Part shown: positions 1-9,878 of the stretch, one piece after another
How positions within the stretch are numbered: position 1 is the first letter of the stretch
Layout: each line of letters starts with the position of its first letter
Assembly: GCF_003086295.3 (NCBI RefSeq)
Contig: NC_092042.1
Location: forward strand, 44,948,137-45,012,136
Reading direction: 5' to 3'
DNA length: 64,000 bases
Origin: Arachis hypogaea
Lineage: Eukaryota; Streptophyta; Magnoliopsida; Fabales; Fabaceae
Notes under the pieces: generated by a model
What the model saw: the letters and a program-made list of their open reading frames with translations, nothing else
Told to the model about the DNA's origin: nothing
The model's database searches: none
Program-made: the position numbers and the translations under genes

Positions 1-2
1 AA

Positions 3-678
3 GAGGTTGATCAAGAGATGGATTCGATCATTGATGAGTTTCTATCTACAATTGAATTCTTCCCCATTGGACATGAAATTGAGGTCATAGAAGAATGTGT
101 ACAACCTCTCATTCCCTTAATAAGCAATGAAGAAGAGATTGAATTGGAAGAAAGCTACCAAGAGGAAGAGGTTGAAATTCAAGAAGCTTGCAAAGAAGTG
201 AATGTAAGCAAAAAAGAGCACAAAGGAGAAGACCTTGCATTGTCATAGTGTAGGGAGGTCTCCCTTCCTAAGTCACCATTATCCTTTACACAATTTAAGT
301 GGGTAAAATTCATATCCCTTAGCTTTTTTATTCCATCTGAATATGGGTTGCTTGAAACGGATGGTCAATTTAGAGCTCTTTGTGGAATGAAAAGCAAGAA
401 AGGGTTGGTTAGTGGTAGGCATCATGATTCACGGTTCATTATGGTTGGAAGCTCAAGGTTTATGAGCAATGGTTAGTGTAGAACCAATTTGCATAGATCT
501 AGGAGGATATTTGGGTGCCTATATGAGAATTCTATGTGCTTGCCACCCAGATGGAATAATGATAAACAACTTGAAGACGGGTGTGAAAACAAAGTGTGGG
601 ATCCCGGATCACACAAAGAGAATTAATTTTGGGAGCTCATGGTTTGTGAAGAACTCCATCAAAGCTTGGAGCTATTAA
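3..678 (+). pseudogene. Acidic coding tail of element B, broken
   Basis: The frame is open from the window edge, so the true start lies outside. Residues are strongly acidic (runs of Glu) for about 80 codons, then a TAG at 246-248 interrupts it. The same frame continues to a second TAG at 474-476 with a region containing SEYGLLETDGQ and RALCG. A +1 overlapping frame (469-678) appears to continue the protein and ends in SFVK-like and KAWSY-like residues, so a frameshift is likely near 470. I do not recognise a catalytic domain. Similar tails occur, from memory, in non-autonomous Arachis Ty3/gypsy elements. Function unknown. Confidence 0.5.
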
Positions 679-1027
679 TTTTGAATGATGGAGCCTATTG
701 GAAGTCCAAGCATTGGTGGAAGTTCAAGGATGAATTCAACCACAAGCCACCTTGATGAGAGCTACTCATAAGTCCAACTTAAGGACAATAAACAAAAGTG
801 TTAGGTGGGAGACACCCTACCATGGTAACATCTTTTTCATTTTTTTCTTTTGTACATATTGGTAAATTAGTTTAATTTCATGTTTTGTTTAGTTAGTTGA
901 GTTTAGTTAGTAGTCTAGTATGTTAAATAAGGTTTTATGGTGTTTTAGTAGTTGTTGAGATGTTTGGAATGTTTGGTTTGGTGCTAGAACTTGAAAAAAA
1001 TTTGAAAAATAGAGCACCCAGCCATGT

Positions 1028-1032
1028 GTGGG
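1028..1032. repeat. Target-site duplication of A, left copy (GTGGG)
   Basis: The five bases before the A LTR terminus TGGTGCACG are GTGGG. The same five follow the other LTR at 13378-13382. This fixes both ends of the insertion. Confidence 0.9.
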
Positions 1033-2557
1033 TGGTGCACGAATTTGCAATCCGTACAACTAACCAGCAAGTGCAATGGGTCGTCCAAGTAATACCTTAC
1101 GTGAGTAAGGGTCGATCCCACGAAAATTATTGGTTTGAAGCAAGCTATGTTTATTTTATTAATCTTAGTCAGGATGCCAATAAGATTATTTGGATTTAAT
1201 TGTAAGAAGTAAAAGTGTTTGGAATAAGTAATTGTTATTTTATTAATGGAGGATATGTTGGAGTTTTGGAGATGCTTTGTCCTCTGAATTTCTGCAATGT
1301 AATATTCAACTCAATTGTTTGTAAAGTTCCATCCATGGCAATCTGTATGTAGGGTGTCACCATTGTCAGTGGCTACTTCGCATCCTCACAGTGAAAACGG
1401 TCCAGATACTCTGTCACAGCACAGCTAATCAGCTGTTGGTTCTCGATCATGTTGGAATAGGATCCATTGATCCTTTTGCGTTTGTTATCATGCCCAGCAA
1501 TCGCGAGTTTGAAGTGCGTCACAACCATTCAATCCTTGAATCCTACTCGGAATACCACAGACAAGGTTTAGACTTTCCGGATCCTCAAGAGTGGCCGCCA
1601 TCAGTTCTAGCTTATACCACGAAGATTCTGATTAAGGAAGCTAAGAGATGCTCATTCAATCTGATGTAGAATGGAGGTGTTTGTCAGGCACACGTTCATG
1701 GATTGAGGAAGGTGATGAGTGTCACGGATCATCACCTCCTTCACAATTAAGCGCGAATGAACATCTTAGATAGGAACACACACACGTTTGAATGGAGAAA
1801 TAGAAACAATTGCATTAATTCATTGAGACGCTGCAGAGCTCCTCACCCCCAACAATGGAGTTTAGAGACTCATGCCGTCAAAGTGTATAAAATTCAGATA
1901 TGAAAATGTCATGAGATACAAATTAAGTCTCTAAAAGTTGTTTAAATAGTAAACTAATAACCTAGGTTTACAGGAAATGAGTAAACTATGATAGATAGTG
2001 CAGAAATCCATTTCTGGGGCCCACTTGGTGTGTGCTGGGGCTGAGACTTATGCTTCTCACGTGCCTGGGCTGTTTTGGGCGTTCAACGCCAGGTTGTAAC
2101 CTGTTTCTGGCGTTGAACTCCAACTTGTAACTTGTTTCTGGCGCTGGACGCCAGACTGCAACATGGAACTGGTGTTGAACGCAGTTTACGTCGTTTATCT
2201 TCGCGCAAAGTATGGACTATTATATATTGCTGGAAAGCTCTGGATGTCTACTTTTTAACCCAATTGAGAGCGCGTCAATTGGACTTTTGTAGCTCCAAAA
2301 ATTCTATTCCGAGTGCAGGGAGGTCAGGATCCAACAGCATTAGCAGTCCTTTTTCAGCCTAACTCAGATTTTTGCTCCGCTCCCTCAATTTCAGCCAGAA
2401 AATACCTGAAATCACAGAAAAACAAACAAACTCATAGTAAAGTCCAGAAATATGATTTTTTCCTATAAACTAATAATATTCTACTAAAAACTAATTAAAA
2501 CATGCTAAAATCTACATGAAATTACCCCCAAAAAGCGTATCAAATATCCGCTCATCA
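1033..2557 (-). repeat. 3' LTR of element A
   Basis: On the element strand it begins TGATGAGCGG and ends GTGCACCA. It matches 11873-13377 almost base for base, with scattered substitutions and one 20-bp length difference. It contains the TATA-like stretch (2218-2230) and a four-unit palindrome array (2075-2185). The 92-aa open frame on the plus strand at 1391-1669 is antisense to the LTR and is not kept in the related D LTR, so I do not call it a gene. Confidence 0.93.
2075..2185. repeat. Palindrome array in A 3' LTR (4 units, about 31-bp pitch)
   Basis: Units related to CTGGCGTTNAACGCCAG start near 2075, 2107, 2138 and 2169. The spacings are 32, 31 and 31 bp. The same four-unit arrangement is seen in every related LTR in the window. 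Confidence 0.9.
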
Positions 2558-2592
2558 CAACACCAAACTTAACCTGTTGCTTGTCCCCAAGC
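2558..2592 (-). other. PPT-like tract at the 3' LTR of A
   Basis: On the element strand the bases just before the LTR read GGGGACAAGCAAC, then TTAAGTTTGGTGTTG, directly abutting TGATGAG. This is the place where plus-strand priming occurs in LTR elements. It is not purely purine, so the exact primer is uncertain. Confidence 0.6.
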
Positions 2593-3624
2593 AACTAGAT
2601 GATCAAAATAGGATAAAAAGAATTTAAGGAGTAATAAAATCTCCGAGTTTTAAGTGAAGCTCAGATTCTAATTTAGATGAGCGGGGCTAGTAGCTTTTTG
2701 TTTCTGAACAGTTTTGGCATCTCCCTTTATCCTTTGAAATTCAGAATGATTGGCATCCATAGGAACTCAGAATTCAGATAGTATTATTGATTCTCCTAGT
2801 GTAGTATGTTGATTCTTGAACACAGTTACTTTATGAGTCTTGGCCGTGGCCCTAAGCACTTTGTTTTCCAGTATTACCACCGGATACATAAATGCCACAG
2901 ACACATGACTGGGTGAACCTTTTCAGATTGTGACTCAGCTTTGCTAAAGTCCCCAGTTAGAGGTGTCCAAAGCTCTTAAGCACACTCTTTTTGCTTTGGA
3001 TCACGACTTTAACCACTCAGTCTCAAGCTTTTCACTTGGACTTGCATGCCACAAGCACATGGTTAGGGACAGCTTGATTTAGCCGCTTAGGCCTGGAATT
3101 ACTTCCTTGGGCCCTCCTATCCACTGATGCTCAAAGTCTTGGATCCTTTTCACCCTTGCCTTTTGGTTTTAAGGGCTATTGGCTTTTTCTTTTTCTTGAT
3201 CCAATGATTTCTTGTACAAGTTTCTTTTTTTTTCACTACTTTTTCTTGCTTCAAGAATCAAATTCATGACTTTTCAGATCATCAATAATATTTTTCATAT
3301 TCCTCATTCTTTCAGGAGCCAACATTCGTAAAATTCAGGGTAAAATATGCACTGTTCAAGCATTCATTCAGAGAACAAAAAGTATTGCCACCACATATAA
3401 TTAATTATAATTTTTATTATTAAGAACTCGAAAAATATAAATTACTTCTTTATTCTAAAAATCTACTATTTTATTCATGTCTGATGATGATGAGAAAAAT
3501 AATTTATAACTTAATTGGAAATAAAACCAGAATAGATATGCTAATTACTACTACTACTACTGTATAACTTCTAAGTTAAATTTCTATAATAACACTATCA
3601 CAGAGCTAAAGCTAAAATTAGAAC
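2593..3624 (-). other. 3' noncoding region of A
   Basis: About 1 kb between ORF3 and the PPT. It has no open frame. An (ACT)n run occurs near 3547-3561. The equivalent stretch is recognisable in D (20576-21606) and E (27152-28220), including the segment that reads GTGGTGGCAATAC on the element strand. Confidence 0.7.
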
Positions 3625-4757
3625 TCAACAACCTGTGTTTTGGGAAGTGGATGTTCCTCTGATCTGTGGGGTGCTTGGTCCTTCAAGGATTAATTTCTGG
3701 CGCTTCAGCTCCCTTAAATCACGCCCTTGCTCTTCTTGTTCCTTAAGCAGTTTGCAAAGCATGCTACTTTGATTGTTCTGTTCTTCCTTTATTTGGTTCA
3801 TAGCTTCTTGAAATTTGGAAATAGATGCCTTAAGATGTTCCCAATATTCGAATTGAGGAAGTTCTGGGAGGACTTCTTGTGCTCTCCTCTTGATTGGATC
3901 ATCCTGCAGCTGTTGTCTTTCCATTGATATTTTAGTGATTGGCCTCTCAACTGAGATATACTCTGTTATTCCCATCTTCACTCCGGCATCTCTGCAGAGC
4001 ATAGAAATTAAGCTTGGATAGGCCAATCTGGCATCCTTGGAATTCTTGTTTGCTATTTTGTATAGTTCACGCGAGATCGGTTGATGGACTTCTACTTCTT
4101 TTCCCAACATGATGCAATGAATCATCACTGCTCTTTTAACAGTAACTTCAGAATGGTTGCTGGTGGGCAATATAGAACGCCCAATGAAATCCAGCCAGCC
4201 TCTGGCAGCTGGTTTGAGATATTCTCTTTTGAGTTGATTTGGGATGACAGTGGTGCTGGTGGTCCACCTGGCTTCAGGGATGCATATATCCTCTAGAATC
4301 TTGTCCAGGCCTTTGTTTACCCTCATCATTCTCCTATTAAAGGAGTCTGGGTCATCTTTCAGTTGAGGAAGCTTAAAGATCTCCCTGATTTTGTCAGGAT
4401 GGTGTGAACAATCTTTCCTCTGACTAAGGTCCGATGATCATAGAGGGCAGCTCCAATTATTCTTTGCCTGTCTGTCTGCCATAGATTTGCATAGAACTCC
4501 TAAACCATATTCCTTCCCACTTTCGTTTCAGGATTAGCTAGGATTTCCCAGTTCCTGTTTCGGATTTGTTCTTGGATCTCTGGATATTCATCTTCTTTCA
4601 GATCGAACTTGACTTCCGGGATCACTGATCTTAGACTCATTATTTTGTAGTAATGGTCTGAATGTTCTTTAGTTAAGAACTTCCTTTGATTTCAAAGTGG
4701 CTTTGAAATATTCTCTTTCTTACCTCTTGGGTTGGGTTGTTTTCCTTTAGGGGCCAT
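3625..4757 (-). pseudogene. ORF3 of A, putative plant transposon protein type, broken
   Basis: The start is ATG at 4757 (MAPKGKQ), shared with D at 22737. The first third has a TGA at 4694-4692 and a TAG where D has Gln (before EFYANL). A frameshift follows at about 4405-4412, after which 4329-3625 is open for 234 codons. Visible features are RGWLDFIGRSI, LPTSNHSEVTVKRA, a helical middle and a C-terminal coiled coil rich in Gln and Glu (EEQNNQ, KEQEEQ). Position after integrase matches the env-like slot of Athila elements, but I see no signal peptide or membrane segment. The domain matches, from memory, the Pfam family named putative plant transposon protein. Biochemical role unknown. Confidence 0.75.
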
Positions 4758-4793
4758 GATCAAAGTGAGTATGTTTTTGTGATCACTGATAAG

Positions 4794-4830
4794 CACACCA
4801 AACTTAGAGGTTTGCTTGTCCTCAAGCAAA
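4794..4830 (-). promoter_or_regulatory. PPT-like module upstream of ORF3 (A)
   Basis: On the element strand it reads GAGGACAAGCAAACC followed by TCTAAGTTTGGTGTG. It parallels the tract that abuts the 3' LTR at 2558-2592. It lies about 40 bases before the ORF3 start. The same placement is seen in D, E and H. Confidence 0.6.
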
Positions 4831-5305
4831 AGAAAAGAGAGAAGAGGGATATAAGGAGAGCAGGTGTGGAATGGTGGATGATGAGAGGGGCGCCGAAAGT
4901 GGATATAAAGGGAGGGGGGTGGGTTTTCGAAAATAAGAAAAATATATAAGATAAAAGATATGATTTATAAAAGATAAATATGATAAGAAAAGGATATAAT
5001 TTAAAAAGATGATATTTAAAAATAAATCTGAATTTTTAATTTGAAAAAGATTTTAAAAGATAATTAAGTTTTTTTTTAAAAAAAAAATTGGAAAAAGAGT
5101 TGGATTGGATTGGAAAAAGGTTTATGTTTATGAATGAAGCTATATTATTTTTGAAAAAGGGATTTTAGAAATTAGGGTTCTTAGAAAACTATTTTGATTT
5201 GAAGGAGGACATTTTGAAACATGTTTATGCAAGAAATCATGATTTGAAACATAAAAATTTGGAAAATTTGTAAAGAAAAACGAATTTTACCTCCTCCCCA
5301 CCATC
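4831..5305 (-). other. Pyrimidine-rich (element sense) spacer of A
   Basis: The plus strand is rich in A and G (GAAAAAG, GATAAG runs), so the element transcript would be rich in U and C here. No coding frame is supported. D has the matching stretch at 22811-23286. Confidence 0.6.
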
Positions 5306-5642
5306 CTGGCGTTAATCGCCCAAATGCTGCATGTTTTGGGCGTTTAACGCCCAATTGCTGCTTCTCCTGGGCGTTCAACACCCAGCTGTTGCTTCTTTCT
5401 GGCGTTGAACGTACGCCAGGCAGTCCTTTGTCACTGGGCGTTTTTCTAAACGCCCAGGATGCTGTAATTCTGGCGTTAAACGCCCAGAAGGAGCTTCTTT
5501 CTGGCGTTCAACGCCCAGAAGATGCTCCTTTCTGGCGTTCAATGCCCAGATGGCTATCCTTACTGGCGTTGAACGCCCAGTGGATGCTTCTTTTGGGCGT
5601 TCAACGCCCAAAACATTTCTTACTGGCTTTTTTCACGCCAGT
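5306..5642. repeat. Palindrome array of A, 11 units at about 31 bp
   Basis: Inverted-repeat units start at 5306, 5337, 5367, 5399, 5434, 5470, 5501, 5532, 5563, 5593 and 5623. Core is CTGGCG-TTNAA-CGCCAG or the co-varied TGGGCG-TTNAA-CGCCCA. Spacers of 12-16 bp diverge but keep a GATGCTTCTTT flavour. Unit 5 has longer arms (GGGCGTTT and AAACGCCC). It lies between the end of pol and ORF3. It resembles a CRISPR at first sight but sits in a plant retroelement. Confidence 0.95.
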
Positions 5643-5828
5643 GAGCTTCCAAGTTCCCCTGTAACTCTGTGAATTCAATCAATTGCTTTTTTACCTTGAA
5701 GATACTTTGACATATACCTGTAAAAATCAATTAATTAACAAAAACAAATAAAATTAAATTTTGTGAATGGCTGGGTTGCCTCCCAGCAAGCGCTTCTTTA
5801 ATGTCGTTAGCTGGACTATTACTGAGCT
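5643..5828 (-). other. Short spacer after pol in A
   Basis: Noncoding. It contains the conserved GGTTGCCTCCCAGCAAGCG block (plus strand, 5772-5790), which also follows the coding end in D, E, H and J and so marks the pol/3' region junction in all of them. Confidence 0.6.
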
Positions 5829-6626
5829 TTAACTAAGTCTCAGTTTTGAGCATTCTTGCTCAAAATTGCTTTCAAGATAATGTTTAACTCTCTGTCCATT
5901 AATAATGAACTTTTTGTTAGAGTCATTATTCTGAAGCTCTACGTATCCATATGGTGATACACTTGTAATTACATATGGACCTCTCCACTGGGATTTTAAT
6001 TTCCCTGGGAATAATTTGAGACTAGAATTAAATAGCAGAACTTTCTGCCCCGGCTCAAAGACTCTGGATGACAATTTCTTATCATGCCATCTTTTTGCTT
6101 TCTCTTTGTAAATATTTGCATTCTCGAAAGCATTGAGTCTAAATTCCTCTAGCTCATTTAACTGAAGCAATCGTTTTTCTCCAACTAACTTGGCATCAAG
6201 GTTCAAGAATCTGGTTGCCCAGTAGGTCTTGTGTTCCAGTTCCACTGGCAAGTGACATGCCTTTCCATACACAAGCTGGTATGGAGAGGTCCCTATAGGG
6301 GTCTTGAATGCTGTTCTGTATGCCCACAGAGCATCATCTAAGCTTCTTGCCCAATCCTTTCTACAGTTAATTACAGTCCGTTCCAGGATTCTTTTAAGTT
6401 CTCTGTTAGAGACTTCAGCTTGCCCATTTGTCTGTGGATGATATGGAGTGGCTACCCTGTGGCTAACTCCATAACGAACCAAAGTAGAGTAAAGCTGTTT
6501 ATTGCAGAAATGAGTGCCCCCATCACTAATTAATACTCTAGGGGTACCAAATCTGCTGAAGATGTGTTTCTAGAGGAATTTTAACACTGTTTTAGTGTCA
6601 TTAGTAGGTGTTGCAATAGCTTCCAC
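5829..6626 (-). pseudogene. Integrase core and C-terminus of A pol
   Basis: This continues the pol frame after the TAA at 6629-6627. A TAG at 6572-6570 interrupts it; D has CAG there. Visible motifs are SDGGTHF (second catalytic Asp of the DDE triad), HPQTNGQAE with the third acidic residue, [26 protein letters not shown], and the tail [22 protein letters not shown], typical of Athila-type integrases. The frame ends with TAA after CSKLRLS. From 6482 down it is open for 217 codons. Integrase inserts the cDNA into host DNA, but this copy cannot be made as one protein. Confidence 0.88.
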
Positions 6627-7439
6627 TTATTTGGATACATAATCCACTGCCACCAGAATATAAGTGTTTGAGTATGATGGTGGGAAAGGTCCCATAAAGT
6701 CAATACCCCATACATCAAACAACTCAATCTCCAAGATCCCTTGTTGAGGCATGGCATAACTGTGAGGCAGATTACCAGATCTTTGGCAACTGTCACAATT
6801 AAGTACAAACACTCGGGAATCTTTATAGAGAGTAGGCCAGTAGAAGCCACATTGGAGGACTGTTGTGGCTATTCGCTCACTTCCAAAATGTCCTCCATAC
6901 TGGGATCCATGGCAATGCCATAGAATCTTCTGCACTTCTTCTTTAGGCACACATCTACGGATTACTCCGTCTGCACATCTCTTAAAGAGATACGGCTCAT
7001 CCCAAAGATAATACTTTGCATCCGTGATCAGCTTCTTTGATTGCTGCCTACTGTATTCTTTGGGTATGAATCTCACTGCCTTGTAGTTTGCAATGTCTGC
7101 AAACCATGGCACTTCCTCGATGGCAAAGAGTTGCTCATCCGAAAAGTTTTCAGAGATCTCAATAAGAGGGATGGACGCCCCTTCTACTGGTTCTATTCGG
7201 GACAGGTGGTCTGCTACCTGATTCTCTGTCCCTTTTCTGTCTCTTATTTCTATATCAAACTCTTGCAGAAGCAACACCCATCTTATAAGTTTGGGTTTTG
7301 AATCCTGCTTTGTGAGTAGATATTTAAGAGCAGCATGATCAGTGTACACAATCACTTTTGATCCTACTAAATAGGATCTGAATTTGTCAATGGCGTAAAC
7401 CACTGCAAGCAAGTCTTTTTCTGTAGTTGTGTAATTCTT
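6627..7439 (-). pseudogene. RNase H and integrase N-terminus of A pol
   Basis: Same frame as the RT segment, after the TAG at 7442-7440 (CAG in D). The RNase H shows [22 protein letters not shown] and the chromatin-side linker [10 protein letters not shown]. The integrase N-terminus shows a His/Cys zinc site with [11 protein letters not shown] and [10 protein letters not shown], and the first catalytic Asp in DFMGPFPP. It ends at TAA 6629-6627, where D has TGG. Two of the pol stops are thus single C-to-T changes and this one needs G-to-A changes. Confidence 0.88.
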
Positions 7440-9878
7440 CTATGCGTCATTTAAAACACGACTGGCATAGTAAATGACGTGCAGAAGCTTGTCATGCCTC
7501 TGTCCCAACACTGCACCAATGGCATGGTCACTGGCATCACACATTAGTTCAAATGGCAATGTCCAGTTTGGTGTAGAGATGATTGGTGCTATGACCAATT
7601 TAGCTTTCAGAGTCTCAAATGCCTGCAGACACTCTTTATCAAAGATAAATGGCATGTCAGCAGCTAGCAGGTTGCTCAGAGGTTTGGCGATTTTTGAAAA
7701 ATCCTTTATAAACCTCCTATAGAATCCTGCATGCCCCAGAAAGCTTCTGATTGCCTTAACATTGGCAGGTGGTGGTAATTTTTCAATTACCTCTACCTTA
7801 GCTTGATCCACCTCTATTCCCTTGTTCGAAATTTTGTGCCCAAGGACAATTCCTTCAGTTACCATAAAGTGACACTTCTCCCAGTTTAAAACCAGGTTAG
7901 TCTCTTGGCATCTCTTTAGAACAAGTGCTAGATGGTCAAGACAGGAGCTGAATGAGTCTCCAAATACTGAAAAGTCATCCATGAAAACTTCCAGAAATTT
8001 TTCCACCATATCAGAGAAAATTGAGAGCATGCACCTCTGAAAGGTTGCAGGTGCATTGCACAGGCCAAATGGCATCCTTCTGTATGCAAATACTCCAGAT
8101 GGACATGTGAATGCTGTTTTCTCTTGATCCTGGGGATCTACTGCAATTTGATTATAACCTGAATATCCATCCAGGAAGCAGAAGTATTCATGACCGGCTA
8201 GTCTTTCTAGCATCTGGTCTATGAATGGTAAAGGAAAATGATCCTTTCTGGTGGCTGTATTGAGCTTTCTATAATCAATACACATACGCCACCCTGTAAC
8301 TGTTCTTGTAGGAACCAGTTCATTTTTTTCATTATGAACCACTGTCATGCCTCCCTTCTTAGGGACGACTTGGACAGGGCTTACCCAGGGGCTGTCAGAA
8401 ATAGGATAGATAATCCCAGCCTCTAGTAATTTAGTGACCTCCTTCTGCACCACTTCCTTCATGGCTGGATTCAGCCGCCTTTGTGGTTGGACCACTGGCT
8501 TGGCATCACCCTCCAATAGGATCTTGTGCATGCATCTGGCTGGGCTAATGCCCTTAAGATCACTGATGGACCACCCAAGAGCTGTCTTATGTGTCCTTAG
8601 CACTTGAATTAGTGCTTCCTCTTCCTGTGGCTTTAAGGTAGAGCTTATGATTACAGGAAAGGTATCATCTTCTCCCAAAAATGCATATTTTAGGGATGGT
8701 GGTAATGGTTTGAGCTCGGGTTTGGGAGGTTTCTCCTCTTCCTGAGGGATTTTCAGAGGTTCTATTATTCTCTCTGATTCCTCCAAATCAGGCTGAACAT
8801 CTTTAAAGATGTCCTCTAGCTCTGATTCGAGACTCTCAGCCATATTGACCTCTCTTACCAAAGAGTCAATGATATCAACACTCATGCAGTCATTTGGGGT
8901 GTCTGGATGTTGCATGGCTTTGACAACATTCAACTTGAACTCCTCCTCATTGACTCTCAGGGTTACTTCCCCTTTTTGGACGTCAATGAGGGTTCGGCCA
9001 GTTGCTAGGAAAGGTCTTCCTAGAATGAGAGTTGCACTCTTGTGTTCCTCCATTTCCAGCACCACAAAGTCAGTAGGAAACGCAAATGGCCCAACCTTGA
9101 CAATCATGTCTTCAATCACGCCTGACGGGTATTTAATTGAGCCATCAGCAAGTTGAAGACATATCCGGGTTGGTTTGACTTCTTCAGTCAAACCAAGCTT
9201 TGTGATAATAGATGTAGGTATTAAGTTGATACTTGCCCCAAGATCACATAGAGCCTGCTTGGTACAAGTACCCTCTAATGTGCATGGTATCATAAAGCTT
9301 CCGGGATCCTTAAGCTTCTCAGGTAAGCTTTTTAGGATAACTGCACTGCATTCTTCAGTGAGGTAAACTTTTTTAGTTTCCCTCCAATCCTTCTTATGAC
9401 TTAAGATCTCTTTCATGAACTTGGCATAAGAGGGTATTTGCTCAAGTGCTTCTGCAAATGAAATCTTTATTTCAAGAGTCCTGAGATAGTCTACAAAGCG
9501 GGAAAATTGCTTATCCTGTTCCGCTTGGCGGAGTTTTTGAGGATAAGGCATTTTGGCCTTGTATTCCTCAACCTTAGTTGCTGCAGGTTTATTACCTGTA
9601 GAAGTGGGTTGGGAAGCCTTTTTAGAAGGGTTGTTATCAGCACTTGTATGTGACTGATCCCCCACTAGCATTTGAATGCCAGGGGTGGAAGCTAGAGTGG
9701 CGTTAGACGCCAACTCCTTATCTGTTACTGGTGTCTGAACGCCAGAACTATGCTCCCCTTGGGCGTTCAACGCCGGATTCATGCTTGTTTCTGGCGTTGA
9801 ACGCCAGGAATGAGCATGGTCTAAGCGTTTAGCGCCAACCTTATTCCTCTCTGGGCTCTGATTGTCCTCAGAGGGATT
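7440..9878 (-). pseudogene. Protease and reverse transcriptase of A
   Basis: The frame runs on from gag after the TAA at 9881-9879. The first 80 codons are a linker containing a palindrome array. The protease shows ALCDLGASINLIP (DLG active-site loop) and ILGRPFLATG. The RT shows WVSPVQVVPKKGG, WRMCIDYRKLN, FCFLDGYSGYNQI, FAYRRMPFGLCNAPATFQ and the catalytic FMDDFSVFG box, then LGHKIS and SFLGHAGFYRRFI, and the start of RNase H (LMCDASDHAIGAVLGQ). It stops at TAG 7442-7440. The 780-codon open stretch from 9782 is the longest in the window. A stop-free copy would make reverse transcriptase in virus-like particles. Confidence 0.92.
9665..9838. repeat. Palindrome array inside the A gag-protease linker (6 units, 31-bp pitch)
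   Basis: Units start near 9665, 9697, 9728, 9759, 9791 and 9822, giving spacings of 32, 31, 31, 32 and 31 bp. This stretch is translated in the gag-pol frame with no stop. Because 31 is not divisible by 3, successive units are read in different phases. Central bases vary so that the phase which would give TGA avoids it. Confidence 0.9.

Larger units (their letters stand above)
1..1032 (+). mobile_element. Element B, left part (LTR retrotransposon, + sense)
   Basis: This is the internal part of an LTR retrotransposon that continues at 13383 after the insertion of element A. Deleting A and one copy of its GTGGG duplication joins 1032 smoothly to 13383, inside a tract of CACGCGTACGCGTG-type palindromes. 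It carries a broken coding tail (3-678). From 679 to 1032 it holds only AT-rich noncoding sequence of the kind that follows coding regions in this family, in which I see no motif. Its LTR is at 16387-18057. The orientation rests on the coding tail, the PPT-like tract before that LTR and the PBS after it. Confidence 0.7.

Noticed and set aside
1391..1669. 92-aa open frame in the A LTR, repeated at 12231-12509
   Set aside because: Both copies exist because the LTR is duplicated. The frame is antisense to the element and is broken in the related D LTRs.
5306..5642. CRISPR-like array of repeats with spacers
   Set aside because: The repeats are 17-bp dyads in a plant retrotransposon, spacers are diverged copies of each other, and no cas genes exist. 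It is a palindromic tandem repeat.
5389..5664. 91-aa plus-strand frame (and 5375-5611 minus) over the palindrome array
   Set aside because: Open only because the dyad lacks stops in most phases. No counterpart start or domain in D.
7440..7442. Programmed stop readthrough between RT and RNase H in A
   Set aside because: D has CAG at this codon and three other in-frame stops exist in A, so mutation is the simpler reading.
8809..9156. 115-aa plus-strand frame over the protease
   Set aside because: Shadow of the real minus-strand protease/RT frame.
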